Shown here one piece after another: positions 52,902 through 61,650 of a stretch of 64,000 nt of DNA. The DNA lies in NCBI RefSeq assembly GCF_000743575.1, contig NZ_JQGC01000003.1, forward strand, positions 62,001 through 126,000, written 5' to 3'. The DNA comes from Devosia riboflavina (GTDB lineage: Bacteria > Pseudomonadota > Alphaproteobacteria > Rhizobiales > Devosiaceae). Numbering within the stretch: position 1 is the stretch's first letter; every line of letters starts with the position of its first letter. The position numbers and the translations under genes are program-made. Under the pieces are notes generated by a model, which saw only the letters and a list, made by a program, of their open reading frames with translations, made no database searches and was not told the origin of the DNA.

Positions 52902-53735
52902 ATGGCCCAGAGTGCTGACCGCATCGCGGTCTCCACCTGGTCGTTGCATCGCCTTTTGGGCACGACCTATCCGCATGATCTGACGACCACCGCCATCGGC
53001 GCCGGAGAAGACACATATGGCGAAGGTAGCGAGTCCTTGCTCGGCCTGCCTTCGGTGCTGGCCAATCACGGCTATCACCGCGTGGAAATCGTCTCCTTCC
53101 ACATGCGCAGCCGCGATTCCATTTATCTCGCCGAGCTCAAAGACCAGCTCGCCCGCGCCGAGGTGACCCTGCAAACCCTGCTGATCGATGCCGGCGACAT
53201 CACCCATCCCGAGCACGGCGCGCGCGATGAAGCCTGGATTGCCGGCTGGCTCGAGGTCGCCAATGAGCTTGGTGCAGAAAATGCCCGCGTCATTGCCGGC
53301 AAGCAAAAACCCACCAGGGCCAATATCGACCACTCCGTCGCAGCCCTCAAACGCCTCGCCGCCGGCAATGCCGGATCATCGGTGCGGCTGGTGACTGAAA
53401 ACTGGTTCGACCTGCTCTCGACCCCGGAAACCGTGCACGAAGTGCTCGACCGGCTCGAAGGCCAGGTTGGCCTTTTGGGCGATTTCGGCAATTGGGGCGG
53501 CGACAGCAAATACGAAGATCTCGCTTCGATCTTCGCTCGCGCCGAGCTCTGCCACGCCAAGGCGAGCTTTGCCCATGGCCAGCTCGACGAGGCCGATTAT
53601 GGCGCCTGCGTGGGTGCGGCCGAAGAAGCCGGCTACAAGGGCCCCTATACGCTGATCTTCGATGCCGACCAGCCGCATGAATGGGCGGGCCTCGCGCTCG
53701 AGCGCGATTTCATCCTCTCGCTCATCGAGGTCTGA
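52902..53735 (+). CDS. Sugar phosphate isomerase/epimerase-like TIM-barrel protein
   Basis: A 277-residue member of the xylose-isomerase-like TIM-barrel group. Strand ends carry likely metal ligands: YHRVEIVSFH near 60, ENWFDLLS near 168, LLGDFGNWGGD near 191 and LCHAKASF near 215, with LIFDADQPHEW near the end. Enzymes of this group isomerise or epimerise keto sugars, or act as endonuclease IV relatives; no DNA-repair marks are seen. GGGGAGAG precedes the ATG at 52902. It follows an amidohydrolase and ends four bases before a diguanylate cyclase gene. Confidence 0.85.
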   Translation: MAQSADRIAVSTWSLHRLLGTTYPHDLTTTAIGAGEDTYGEGSESLLGLPSVLANHGYHRVEIVSFHMRSRDSIYLAELKDQLARAEVTLQTLLIDAGDITHPEHGARDEAWIAGWLEVANELGAENARVIAGKQKPTRANIDHSVAALKRLAAGNAGSSVRLVTENWFDLLSTPETVHEVLDRLEGQVGLLGDFGNWGGDSKYEDLASIFARAELCHAKASFAHGQLDEADYGACVGAAEEAGYKGPYTLIFDADQPHEWAGLALERDFILSLIEV

Positions 53736-53739
53736 GCGC

Positions 53740-55479
53740 ATGAGTCTGGCGCGCACAGCGCAACGGCGCGTCACCCGGCCACGGCGCACCCAGCGCACCG
53801 TGCCGGTGCTGTCGCGCCTTGCCGAGGTGGCGCCGGTCGGCATGCTGGTCACCGGGCTCGACGGCACGGTGCGCTATCTCAATCCCGCCTTTACCCGCCT
53901 TCTCGGCCACAGGATGGAAAGCGGCCAGGATCTCGACGGCTTTGGCCTCATCCACCCCGACGACGCCGGCGCGGCGCGGCAGCATCTGGTGCGCCTCGCG
54001 CGGGGCGAAACTGCCCATTATCGCGGCGAACATCGTCTCCTTCATGCCGATGGCCACCCGATTTGGGTCATGCTGGCCGGGGCGCTCTCGAGCGATGATG
54101 ACGGTCATCCCGATTGCTTGATCCTGCAGGTCACCAGCATCGAATTGCAGAAGCGCGCCGAAGAGGCCCTCGCCTATTCGGAAAGCCGCTGGAACCATGC
54201 GCTGGAAGGCGCGCGGCAGGGCGTCTGGGACCATGATATCCGCCGGGATACGATGTTCTATTCGCGCATGTGGCGAAAGATGCGCGGCATTCCGGCCGAT
54301 GAAGAGGTGGATGGCGACCAGCAGAAATGGTTCCAGCGCATCCATCCTGACGACCTTTCCCAGGTCATGGCCAATGTGCATCGGCAGGACCAGGGCGACG
54401 ACAGTTTTGACGCGCTCGAATATCGCGAACTGACCCGCGACGGACGCTATATCTGGATTCTGAGCCGCGGCCGCCCCGTCGAATGGGACGAGAATGGCGA
54501 ACCCCTACGCACCATCGGCACCGATACCGACATCACCTATTTGAAGACCATCGAGCAGGAACTGGCGGCTGAAAAGGAACGTCTGCGCGTCACCCTGGAG
54601 GCCATTGCCGATGGCATGATCGCCACCGATGCGCAGGGCAGGGTGACCTTCATCAATCCCGCCGCCGAACGCTTTACCGGCTTTTCCGCCGATGAGGCCA
54701 AGGGCCTCTTCGCCGAAACCGTCTTTCCCCTGCGCCATGCCCATTCCGACGAGGCGGCCCCCTGCCCGGCCATGGCCTGCCTCACCCATCGCGAGGCGAT
54801 GGAGGTGGAGGACGAGGTCGTTCTGGTGTCGCGCGATGGCCAGGCGCGCGATATCCGCTGCTCTGCCTCGCCTGTCTTTACACCCGATGGAAAAGTGTCC
54901 GGCGCGGTGCTGGTCTTCCAGGACATTACCCAGAGCCGGGCTTTGCAGCGCCAGCTTGTCCATTCGGCCAGCCACGACGTGCTGACGGACCTGCCCAACC
55001 GTGCTGCCTTCGATGGGGCGCTGAGCGTCGCCATCGGGTCGGCGCGCGATGGGCAGCGCCAGCATTGCCTGCTCTATGTCGATCTCGACCGCTTCAAGCC
55101 GGTCAATGACACAGCCGGCCACGCCGCGGGCGATGCGCTCCTCAAGCAAGTGGCCGATACCATTCGCGGCGCCTGTCGCGGACACGATCTTGCCGCCCGG
55201 CTCGGCGGCGACGAATTCGCCGTGCTGCTCGAAGATTGCCCGCTCGCCAATGGCCGCAAGGTTGCCGAAAAGATCGTCAGGGCCATCGGCGCCCTCGCCT
55301 TTTCCTGGAACGGCCGCCTCTATCGCATCGGCGCCAGCGTCGGCGTCACCGCCATCAAGTCGCGCTCGGAATCGGGCCTTGGCTATCTCGGCGAGGCGGA
55401 TGCGGCCTGCTATGCCGCCAAGGCCGGCGGCCGCGGCCAGGTCGTTTGCTTCTCCGAGATGACAATGGATCAGCCGTAG
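53740..55479 (+). CDS. Diguanylate cyclase with three PAS domains
   Basis: A 579-residue soluble signalling protein. Three PAS modules lie at about 25-135 (MLVTGLDGTVRYLNPAF), 150-285 (GVWDHDIRRDTMFYS, with PAC segment) and 290-405 (GMIATDAQGRVTFINPAAERF). The GGDEF domain (about 410-570) has intact GGDEF at 489-493 and an inhibitory I-site RGHD five residues before it, so it should make c-di-GMP and be product-inhibited. No EAL domain or membrane segment is present. The ATG lies four bases past the isomerase stop, an unusual coupling. Confidence 0.93.
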   Translation: MSLARTAQRRVTRPRRTQRTVPVLSRLAEVAPVGMLVTGLDGTVRYLNPAFTRLLGHRMESGQDLDGFGLIHPDDAGAARQHLVRLARGETAHYRGEHRLLHADGHPIWVMLAGALSSDDDGHPDCLILQVTSIELQKRAEEALAYSESRWNHALEGARQGVWDHDIRRDTMFYSRMWRKMRGIPADEEVDGDQQKWFQRIHPDDLSQVMANVHRQDQGDDSFDALEYRELTRDGRYIWILSRGRPVEWDENGEPLRTIGTDTDITYLKTIEQELAAEKERLRVTLEAIADGMIATDAQGRVTFINPAAERFTGFSADEAKGLFAETVFPLRHAHSDEAAPCPAMACLTHREAMEVEDEVVLVSRDGQARDIRCSASPVFTPDGKVSGAVLVFQDITQSRALQRQLVHSASHDVLTDLPNRAAFDGALSVAIGSARDGQRQHCLLYVDLDRFKPVNDTAGHAAGDALLKQVADTIRGACRGHDLAARLGGDEFAVLLEDCPLANGRKVAEKIVRAIGALAFSWNGRLYRIGASVGVTAIKSRSESGLGYLGEADAACYAAKAGGRGQVVCFSEMTMDQP

Positions 55480-55496
55480 AAGGGGCTGATCCGGGA

Positions 55497-56255
55497 TCAG
55501 CCGTAGTAGACGCTGATCCGCTGCCCGGCGATCTCGTGCACGGCGATATCCATTTCATAGACGGATGAAAGCACGTCGGGCCGGATCATCTCGTCCACCG
55601 ATCCCTGCGCCGCCACCTTGCCATGCTTCATGGCGACGATGTGGGTGGAGTACCAGGAGGCGAAATTGATATCGTGCAGCACCAGCACGACGGTCTTGCC
55701 CAATTCGCTCGCCGCCCGCTGCAGGAGCTTCATCATGCCCATGGCATGCTTCATGTCGAGATTGTTGAGCGGCTCGTCGAGCAGCACATAGTCCGTGTCC
55801 TGGCACAGCACCATGGCCACAAAAGCCCGCTGCCGCTGCCCGCCCGAAAGCTCGTCCAGAAACCGACCCGACAGGGCGGTGAGATCCAGATAGCCGATGG
55901 CCTCGTCGATATGCACCTTGTCATCGGTCGTCAGCCGTCCCTTGGAATAGGGATAGCGCCCGAAGGAGACGAGATCGCGCACCGTCAGGCGCGCGGTCAT
56001 GTGATTGTCTTGCCTGAGGATCGAGAGCCGCCGCGCCAAGACATCGCCCGGCGTCTTGCTGACATCGAGCCCATCCACCGTCACCGAACCCTTGTCCATG
56101 GCCATCAACCGGCTGACCATCGAGAGCAGCGTCGACTTTCCAGCGCCATTAGGCCCGATGATAGAGGTGATACCGCCCCTGGGCAGGCTCAGCGATACCC
56201 CGTCCACCACCGTGCTCTCGCCATAGGATTTGCTGACATCGGAGGTGATGATCAT
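55497..56255 (-). CDS. Siderophore ABC importer, ATPase subunit
   Basis: A 252-residue FepC/YclP-like ATPase. Walker A GPNGAGKST is near 35-43, Q-loop LRQDNHM, signature LSGGQRQR near 136-143, Walker B VLLDEPLNNLD and H-loop VLHDINFA. It powers uptake through the two permeases encoded upstream; its ATG overlaps the stop of the second permease by four bases. DVLSSVYEMDIAVHEIAG near the end fits the catecholate/petrobactin group. It converges on the diguanylate cyclase gene. Confidence 0.94.
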   Translation of the reverse strand: MIITSDVSKSYGESTVVDGVSLSLPRGGITSIIGPNGAGKSTLLSMVSRLMAMDKGSVTVDGLDVSKTPGDVLARRLSILRQDNHMTARLTVRDLVSFGRYPYSKGRLTTDDKVHIDEAIGYLDLTALSGRFLDELSGGQRQRAFVAMVLCQDTDYVLLDEPLNNLDMKHAMGMMKLLQRAASELGKTVVLVLHDINFASWYSTHIVAMKHGKVAAQGSVDEMIRPDVLSSVYEMDIAVHEIAGQRISVYYG

Positions 56256-57328
56256 CGGGCCGATCTCCGCAGCACCAGGACAATGAAAACGAGGCCGCCC
56301 AGAAACTCGATGATGATCGAGAGGGCCGTATCAAAGGCGAAGACGCGCTCAAGCAGGGTCTGTCCACCGACGAGCGCAATGACGCCAAGCAGCACTGCAG
56401 CCGGCAGCACATAAAGATGCTTTGAGTTGCCGATCAGCGAATGTGCCAGCGTCGCGACCAACAGGCCGAAAAATGTGACGGGCCCAACCAGCGCCGTCGA
56501 GACCGACACGAGAATGGCGACCAGCACCAGAATAACTGCCACGGTGCGCTTGTAATCCACCCCAAGATTAATCGCCTGCGCCCGCCCCAGCGAGAGCACG
56601 TCATAGGTGTGCATCAGCCGCCAGCCAACAAAACTGGTGATCGCGACAATGACAGTCGCAATTCCAAGCAGGGTCGGATCGGTCGTCGCAAAAGAGGCAA
56701 AGAGCGTGTCCTGCAACACGTTGAAGGCGCCGGGATCGAGCATGCGCTGCATGAGTTGGGAAAGACTGCGGAACAGGATGCCAAAGACGATGCCGACCAG
56801 CACCAGGAGGTGCAGGCTCCGCTCCTCGCCCAGAAACAGCCAACGGAACAGCAGGAACGAAAACCCGACCATGACGAGCAGTTCGACGACGAACTGGACC
56901 TGGCTATCGATCGACACCAATGCCGAAACACCGAAAAAGAACACGACCGCCGTCTTGATCAGCACATAAAGCGCATCGAACCCCATGATCGAGGGCGTGA
57001 GGATTCGGTTATTGGTGACGGTCTGGAACAGCACGGTGGACACGGCCACCGCATAAGCGACCAGCACCAGCGAAAGCAGTTTCTTGCCGCGGAAGGAGAG
57101 CACGAAACTCCAGCTTCCCTTGGCATCGAGCGTCATGAAAAGGGCAATGGAGAGGAGCGCCAGGGCCGTGAGCGTAATGAGCACCATCGCCGGCCGCGAA
57201 AACCTCTTTCTCTCCGCGCCATCCCCCCGCTCGGTGTCATTCCCGCGAAAGCGGGAACCCCCGTTTGCGGAAACAGAGGTCCCCGCTTTCGCGGGGATGA
57301 CATCGCGGGAGCTGAAATCACCCTGCAT
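56252..57328 (-). CDS. Siderophore ABC importer, permease 2 (with repeat-encoded N-terminal insert)
   Basis: A FecCD-family permease with about nine membrane segments beginning at VLITLTALALLSIALF. The family core needs about 310 residues, but this frame has 358. Residues 10-31 (VIPAKAG...RFRGND) are translated from a family A palindromic repeat that keeps the frame. The ATG at 57328 has GAGGAC upstream and overlaps the previous stop by 11 bases, so translation probably begins before the insert; an ATG at 57187 right before the first helix is the alternative. It pairs with the upstream permease. Confidence 0.9.
   Translation of the reverse strand: MQGDFSSRDVIPAKAGTSVSANGGSRFRGNDTERGDGAERKRFSRPAMVLITLTALALLSIALFMTLDAKGSWSFVLSFRGKKLLSLVLVAYAVAVSTVLFQTVTNNRILTPSIMGFDALYVLIKTAVVFFFGVSALVSIDSQVQFVVELLVMVGFSFLLFRWLFLGEERSLHLLVLVGIVFGILFRSLSQLMQRMLDPGAFNVLQDTLFASFATTDPTLLGIATVIVAITSFVGWRLMHTYDVLSLGRAQAINLGVDYKRTVAVILVLVAILVSVSTALVGPVTFFGLLVATLAHSLIGNSKHLYVLPAAVLLGVIALVGGQTLLERVFAFDTALSIIIEFLGGLVFIVLVLRRSAR
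57236..57301. repeat. Palindromic repeat, family A, inside a coding frame
   Basis: It opens GTCATTCCCGCGAAAGCGGG and closes CGCGGGGATGAC, as in the intergenic copies. It is 66 bp long, 22 codons, and is open on the coding strand, placing a repeat-derived peptide near the permease N-terminus. Confidence 0.88.
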
Positions 57329-58280
57329 GACGCGGCGTCCTCAGCAGCAGATAGAGGAAAACAGCGCTACCCACGACGCCCATGACCACTGCGATCGGGA
57401 TTTCATAGGGGAAGCGGATCAAGCGCCCGACGATATCGCAGGCGAGAACAAAACCCGCCCCACCCACCGCCACCCAAGGCACGGTGCGGCGCATGTTGTC
57501 GCCGACGATCAAGCTGACGAGATTGGGCACGATCAGCCCGAGGAACGGGATCGAGCCCACCGAAACCAGTACCACGGCGCTGACCACGGAAACGATGACG
57601 AGGCCGAGAACCATCACGCGCCGATAGTTGAGCCCGAGATTGGTGGTAAAATCCTTGCCCATGCCGGCAACGGTAAAGCGATCCGCCGCGATATAGGCAA
57701 GAATGCCCCCGGCCAGCCCAAGCCAGAGCAGTTCATAGCGCCCGCGCAAGACGCCCGAAAAATCACCCATGTTCCAGGCGAGCAGCGAGGCCATGAGATT
57801 GGTGCGATAGGCGATGAAGGCGCTCACCGCGCCGATGACGCCGCCAAGCATGATGCCGACCAGCGGCACCAGCAGCACATCGCGCAGCGGCACCGCGCGC
57901 AGGATGCGCAGGAACAGCGCCGTGCCACCCAGCGCAAAGAGCGCCGACACCGCCATCTTGGCCATGAGCGGCCATTCTGGCGCCAGCAGCGTCACAACCA
58001 GAAAACCCAGAGCCGCGGATTCACTCGTGCCCGCCGTCGAGGGTTCGACGAAGCGATTGCGCACGACCATCTGCATGACGAGTCCGGCAATGGCCATGGA
58101 GGCGCCGGCCAGCATCAGGGCAAGGGTGCGCGGCACGCGGCTGATGAAGAAAATTTCCGTGGCGCGCGCATCCGCCGTGCCCGACAGCAAAGCGGGCAGC
58201 GACACATCGCTGACGCCGACAAAGAGGCTGATGAAAGCCAGGACGAGCGTCGCGAGAAAGGCAAGAAGCAGAATGCGCAC
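57318..58280 (-). CDS. Siderophore ABC importer, permease 1
   Basis: A FecCD-family permease of about 320 residues with some nine membrane helices. Family marks are RVPRTLALMLAGASMAIAGL, VEPSTAGTSESAALG, DRFTVAGMGKDFTTNLGLNY and SIPFLGLIVPNLVSLIVGDN. No ATG precedes the first helix; I give the GTG at 58280 (VRILLLAFLATLV), while a GTG at 58322 inside a repeat is also in frame. Its stop overlaps the next permease start. The substrate-binding gene lies upstream across a family D repeat. Confidence 0.88.
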   Translation of the reverse strand: MRILLLAFLATLVLAFISLFVGVSDVSLPALLSGTADARATEIFFISRVPRTLALMLAGASMAIAGLVMQMVVRNRFVEPSTAGTSESAALGFLVVTLLAPEWPLMAKMAVSALFALGGTALFLRILRAVPLRDVLLVPLVGIMLGGVIGAVSAFIAYRTNLMASLLAWNMGDFSGVLRGRYELLWLGLAGGILAYIAADRFTVAGMGKDFTTNLGLNYRRVMVLGLVIVSVVSAVVLVSVGSIPFLGLIVPNLVSLIVGDNMRRTVPWVAVGGAGFVLACDIVGRLIRFPYEIPIAVVMGVVGSAVFLYLLLRTPRHAG

Positions 58281-58315
58281 GGTGGGGCCTAACGCAGGGG
58301 GCAGTGAGTGCCGCT

Positions 58316-58420
58316 CCCCCACCCTTGATCCCTCCCCACAAGGGGGAGGGAGACGATGGACACAAGCATCTCAGCCTGCGCCTCCCTCCCCCTTGTGGGG
58401 AGGGAATGAGGGTGGGGGTA
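58316..58420. repeat. Palindromic repeat, family D (double, inverted)
   Basis: Two facing D units: ACCCTTGATCCCTCCCCACA on the left and CTTGTGGGGAGGGAATGAGG on the right. It separates the siderophore-binding protein gene from its permeases and may thin out downstream expression. Confidence 0.88.
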
Positions 58421-58433
58421 AACGAGCTTCAAG

Positions 58434-59357
58434 TCAGCTATTCAGCCCAGCCAGCACCTGGTCGAGCAGCAGCAGCACGCCCTGGTAGCCGTGCATGGAA
58501 ATGTAAGAAGCCTGCGGATCGACATAGACCACATGGCCTTCCTTGGCGGCGGTCGTCTGGTTGAAGAGCTCGTTGTCGAGCAGCGCGGCAGCAGCACCGG
58601 CGTTTTCACCGGTGCCGGCATCACGGTCGACCACGAACACCCAGTCCGGGTTCACCTCGAGGAGGAATTCGAACGACACGGAGTCGCCGCCGTGATCGCC
58701 ATCCTTCACATTTTCCAGCGCCGAGGGCATGCCCACTTCGTTGTAGATCCAGGAGACGCGCGAATCCGGGCCATAGACGCCGAGCTTGCCGGCATTGGTC
58801 ACGAGCACCAGTGCGTTACCCTTGCCTTCAGCTGCGGCCTTCACTTCAGCGACCTTGGCGTCGAGTGCAGCGTTGAGTTCGCTGGCCTTGGCTTCGAGGC
58901 CAAAGATGTCGCCGAGCGTGGTCATGTTCTTCTTGACGCCATCGACGATGGAGCCGTTGTCGACCGAGAGGTCGATGGTGGGCAAAATATCCTTGGAGGT
59001 GCCGATGGCTTCGCGCGAGCGGGCCGCGATGAAATAGACATCGGCTTCAGCCGCGGCAATGCCTTCAAAATCGGGCTCGAACAGCGAACCGATCTGCAGC
59101 GCATCGGCCGGGATCTTGTCCGCCAGATAAGTTGGAGCATTGGACGACGGCAGGCCGGCAACGGTCACGCCCAGCGCATTGAGATCGTCGAACACGGCCC
59201 AATCCTGCACCAGCACCTTTGCCGGCACACCGGAAAGCGTGGTTTCACCCTGGGCATGGGTGATCACCTTATCCTGGGCAAAAGCCACGGGGGTGAGCAC
59301 GGCGGCAGAGGCAAAAAGAGCCGCGGCGAATGCAGTGGTGCGGAAAAGCGATGTCAC
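58434..59357 (-). CDS. Siderophore ABC importer, substrate-binding protein
   Basis: A roughly 307-residue periplasmic binding protein of the FatB/YclQ/CeuE type. It starts with a signal peptide (TSLFRTTAFAAALFASAAVL, cleavage after VAFA). The mature lobes include VLVQDWAVFDDLNALGV, LFEPDFEGIAAAEADVYFIA, GVYGPDSRVSWIYNEVG and NPDWVFVVDRDAG. There is no lipobox. I chose the GTG at 59357, which begins the signal peptide; an ATG at 59426 would add a non-secretory lead. With the permeases and ATPase it makes a complete ferric-siderophore system, though no outer-membrane receptor is in the window. Confidence 0.9.
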   Translation of the reverse strand: MTSLFRTTAFAAALFASAAVLTPVAFAQDKVITHAQGETTLSGVPAKVLVQDWAVFDDLNALGVTVAGLPSSNAPTYLADKIPADALQIGSLFEPDFEGIAAAEADVYFIAARSREAIGTSKDILPTIDLSVDNGSIVDGVKKNMTTLGDIFGLEAKASELNAALDAKVAEVKAAAEGKGNALVLVTNAGKLGVYGPDSRVSWIYNEVGMPSALENVKDGDHGGDSVSFEFLLEVNPDWVFVVDRDAGTGENAGAAAALLDNELFNQTTAAKEGHVVYVDPQASYISMHGYQGVLLLLDQVLAGLNS

Positions 59358-59538
59358 GGGACGATCCAATCGGTTTGCATCAAGGAACACGCCGCCGAAA
59401 TCCTGACAGCGCTTATCAAGGTTCATAGCCAGCACATTTGGGTGAGTCAAAGGAAAATATGACGCAGGAAGTCAGACTTTTGTCAGATCAGAATCGTCCT
59501 GTTCTGCGCGGTTTACGCGCCCCACAGGCGAAAACGTT

Positions 59539-60450
59539 TCAAATGGAGGGTGCGTAGGTTTCCGAACAGAGCGCAATAAAGCTCTTCATTGCCGCCGATT
59601 GCGGGCTCGACTTGCGGCGAGCCACCAGCAATTGCCGCATGGCCCAGCTTTCGGCCAAAGGCGCACAGACGAGATCGGTGCCGGCAAGCAGATGCAGGCT
59701 CGTCGAGCGCAGGAAACCAATGCCGAAGCCGGCTTCCACCATGCGCACCAGCGCCGGAAAACTTTCCACCCGCAGCGTCTCGGTCAGTTTCTGGCCCTTG
59801 GCCGCCGCCGCTTCGGACAGCAGGCGATCGAGCGAACCGGTATGGTGCACGCTGACCATGGCATAGGGCAGCGCCGCATCGAAGGAGATGGCCTTGCGCG
59901 GCTCGATCTCCTTGGCCAGCGGATGATCGGGCGGCGCCAAAACCCAAACGCGCTCATCCTCGAAGGGCCTGATATCGAAGCGGGCAAAATCGTAATTGTC
60001 CGAAACGATGGCCACATCGGCCCGCCCCTCGTCGAGCGCCAGCAGCGCCTTGGCGGCGCCCATTTCCGCGATGGCGATTTCGATGCCGGGAAACTTTTTG
60101 GCGTAGCGCGCCAGCAGTTCCGGCAGGCGCCCGGTCAGCGCCGATCCCGTCGAAGCCAGCCGCAAACTGCCCCGCAGGCCCGAGCCGAATTCGGCCATGA
60201 CGGCATCGAGATCGGCAATGGCGCGCAAAACCGTGCGGCAACCTTCAGCATAGGCTTCCCCGGCACTGGTCAATTTGACCCCCTGCGCCGAGCGGTCGAA
60301 CAGCACCACGCCAAGCCGCGCCTCGAGATCGGAAACACGCCGGCTGACGGCGGAAGAGGCAATGCCCTCGCGCTCGGCGGCGCGACCAATGGAGCCGGTT
60401 TCAGCCAAAAGCAGGATAAGCCGCGCGGTTACGCTATCGAAAGGTGCCAT
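59539..60450 (-). CDS. LysR family transcriptional regulator
   Basis: A 303-residue regulator. The winged helix-turn-helix occupies residues 1-60 (ARLILLLAETGSIGRAAEREGIASSAVSRRVSDLE). The substrate domain begins at GSLRLASTGSALTGRLPELL and includes LAPPDHPLAKE and the effector-cleft segment VRMVEAGFGIGFL. The ATG at 60450 lies behind GGGGGAGACGAC. Its target is not clear: the TauE-type exporter lies upstream on the same strand, not divergent, and the siderophore operon follows downstream. Confidence 0.93.
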   Translation of the reverse strand: MAPFDSVTARLILLLAETGSIGRAAEREGIASSAVSRRVSDLEARLGVVLFDRSAQGVKLTSAGEAYAEGCRTVLRAIADLDAVMAEFGSGLRGSLRLASTGSALTGRLPELLARYAKKFPGIEIAIAEMGAAKALLALDEGRADVAIVSDNYDFARFDIRPFEDERVWVLAPPDHPLAKEIEPRKAISFDAALPYAMVSVHHTGSLDRLLSEAAAAKGQKLTETLRVESFPALVRMVEAGFGIGFLRSTSLHLLAGTDLVCAPLAESWAMRQLLVARRKSSPQSAAMKSFIALCSETYAPSI

Positions 60451-60605
60451 GTCGTCTCCCCCGCGCACCATAGAGGGCGATTGCGGGAGTTCAAAATGGC
60501 TCTGCGGGTTTTCGGGCATTTGTTGTGCGTAAGCGGGGGGCGATGGCCCCGTTCCACCTCAAAGCGCGGTTCACCGGCCTTGCCATCCCCGATCCACTCG
60601 GGTTC

Positions 60606-60674
60606 GCCACCACCGGCTTGTCCGGTCGTCCATGGGGAGGCGAGATGGATTGCCGGGACAAGCCCGGCAATGAC
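60606..60674. repeat. Palindromic repeat, family G
   Basis: CCACCACCGGCTTGTCCGG opens and GCCGGGACAAGCCCGGCAATGAC-type sequence closes. It lies between the LysR and TauE genes. Confidence 0.8.
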
Positions 60675-60691
60675 GACGCGTTGAGATCGCG

Positions 60692-61438
60692 TTATTGGCC
60701 GCCAGCCAGAGCCAAGAGACCGCGGACAAGATAAAAAAGCCCAATCCCGGTGACGATCCAGCGCGTCCATTTGCGGAAATTGTCGTCGGTCAGGCGCTGC
60801 AGCACGCGGTAGCCGACATTGGTGCCCAAAATCGCAAAGGGCGCGGCGATGAGAGCGATGCTCCAATCACCCGCACTCATGGCCGAGGCCATGGCGCCAT
60901 AGAAGACGATCTTTGCGCCATGCGAGAGCACCTGCGCCGCCGCCTTGGTGGCGATCACGGTGCGGCGGTCCATTTCGGTGCGGATGAAGAAGATGTCGAT
61001 GGTCGGCCCGGCAACGCCCACGGCGAGATTGAGCCCGGAGCCGAAGAAGCCGCAGAGAAAGCCATGCACGGGCTTGCTCGCATCGAGCGCCAGCCAGTCC
61101 TTGGGTATCCAGACGAGGATCGGCATCAGCCCCACGGCAAGACAAACGGTGACGAAATCGGGCGTGTAGCGCACGATGAACAGCAGCGTCGCCGCCGCCA
61201 GCAGCCCGAGGAGAATGGTGCCCAGAATACGCCAGTCGATATATTGGCGGGAAAAGATGGCGCGCGAGCCATTGGCAATGAGCTGGATCACCCCCTGCAC
61301 GGCAATGGCCGTCGCCACCGGCAGCACGGTCATCAGCGCGGCGAGGAGGATCATGCCGCCCGCCATGCCGAAAATCCCCGACAGGATCGAGGTGCAGAAG
61401 GTCGCTAGGGCAATGACGGCGAGGAGCAGCGGGGACAT
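60692..61438 (-). CDS. TauE/SafE family membrane transporter
   Basis: A 248-residue inner-membrane protein with about eight helices, of the family linked to export of sulfite or sulfonates and other anions. The first repeat has FCTSILSGIFGMAGGMILL and the second VHGFLCGFFGSGLNLAVGVAGP, the paired glycine-rich motifs of the family. The ATG at 61438 starts right at the first helix; an ATG at 61459 is possible. The substrate is unknown. Confidence 0.9.
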   Translation of the reverse strand: MSPLLLAVIALATFCTSILSGIFGMAGGMILLAALMTVLPVATAIAVQGVIQLIANGSRAIFSRQYIDWRILGTILLGLLAAATLLFIVRYTPDFVTVCLAVGLMPILVWIPKDWLALDASKPVHGFLCGFFGSGLNLAVGVAGPTIDIFFIRTEMDRRTVIATKAAAQVLSHGAKIVFYGAMASAMSAGDWSIALIAAPFAILGTNVGYRVLQRLTDDNFRKWTRWIVTGIGLFYLVRGLLALAGGQ

Positions 61439-61523
61439 GACATCTTCATGACCGAGCATTTTCCGTCTTGCCAGCAATGCTTGGGCAAGGGGTCATGCCC
61501 GCACCAAACGTCCGCGGTCGCCA

Positions 61524-61632
61524 CCACCCCACCCTCGTTCCCTCCCCATCAAGGGGAGGGAGGCGCAAGCCTCAACCGTCCCAGTTCCATCGTCTCCCTC
61601 CCCCTTGTGGGGAGGGATCAAGGGTGGGGGTA
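61524..61632. repeat. Palindromic repeat, family D (double, inverted)
   Basis: ACCCCACCCTCGTTCCCTCC on the left and GTGGGGAGGGATCAAGGGTG on the right, with GGCGCAAGCCTCAACCGTC between. It lies between the TauE start and the end of the next minus-strand gene. Confidence 0.88.
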
Positions 61633-61650
61633 GCGGGAGTCACGGCCTAA

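Noticed and set aside
57187-57328. Frameshift or misassembly at the permease N-terminus
   Set aside because: The extra 66 bp exactly match a known repeat unit and keep the frame, so an insertion explains it.
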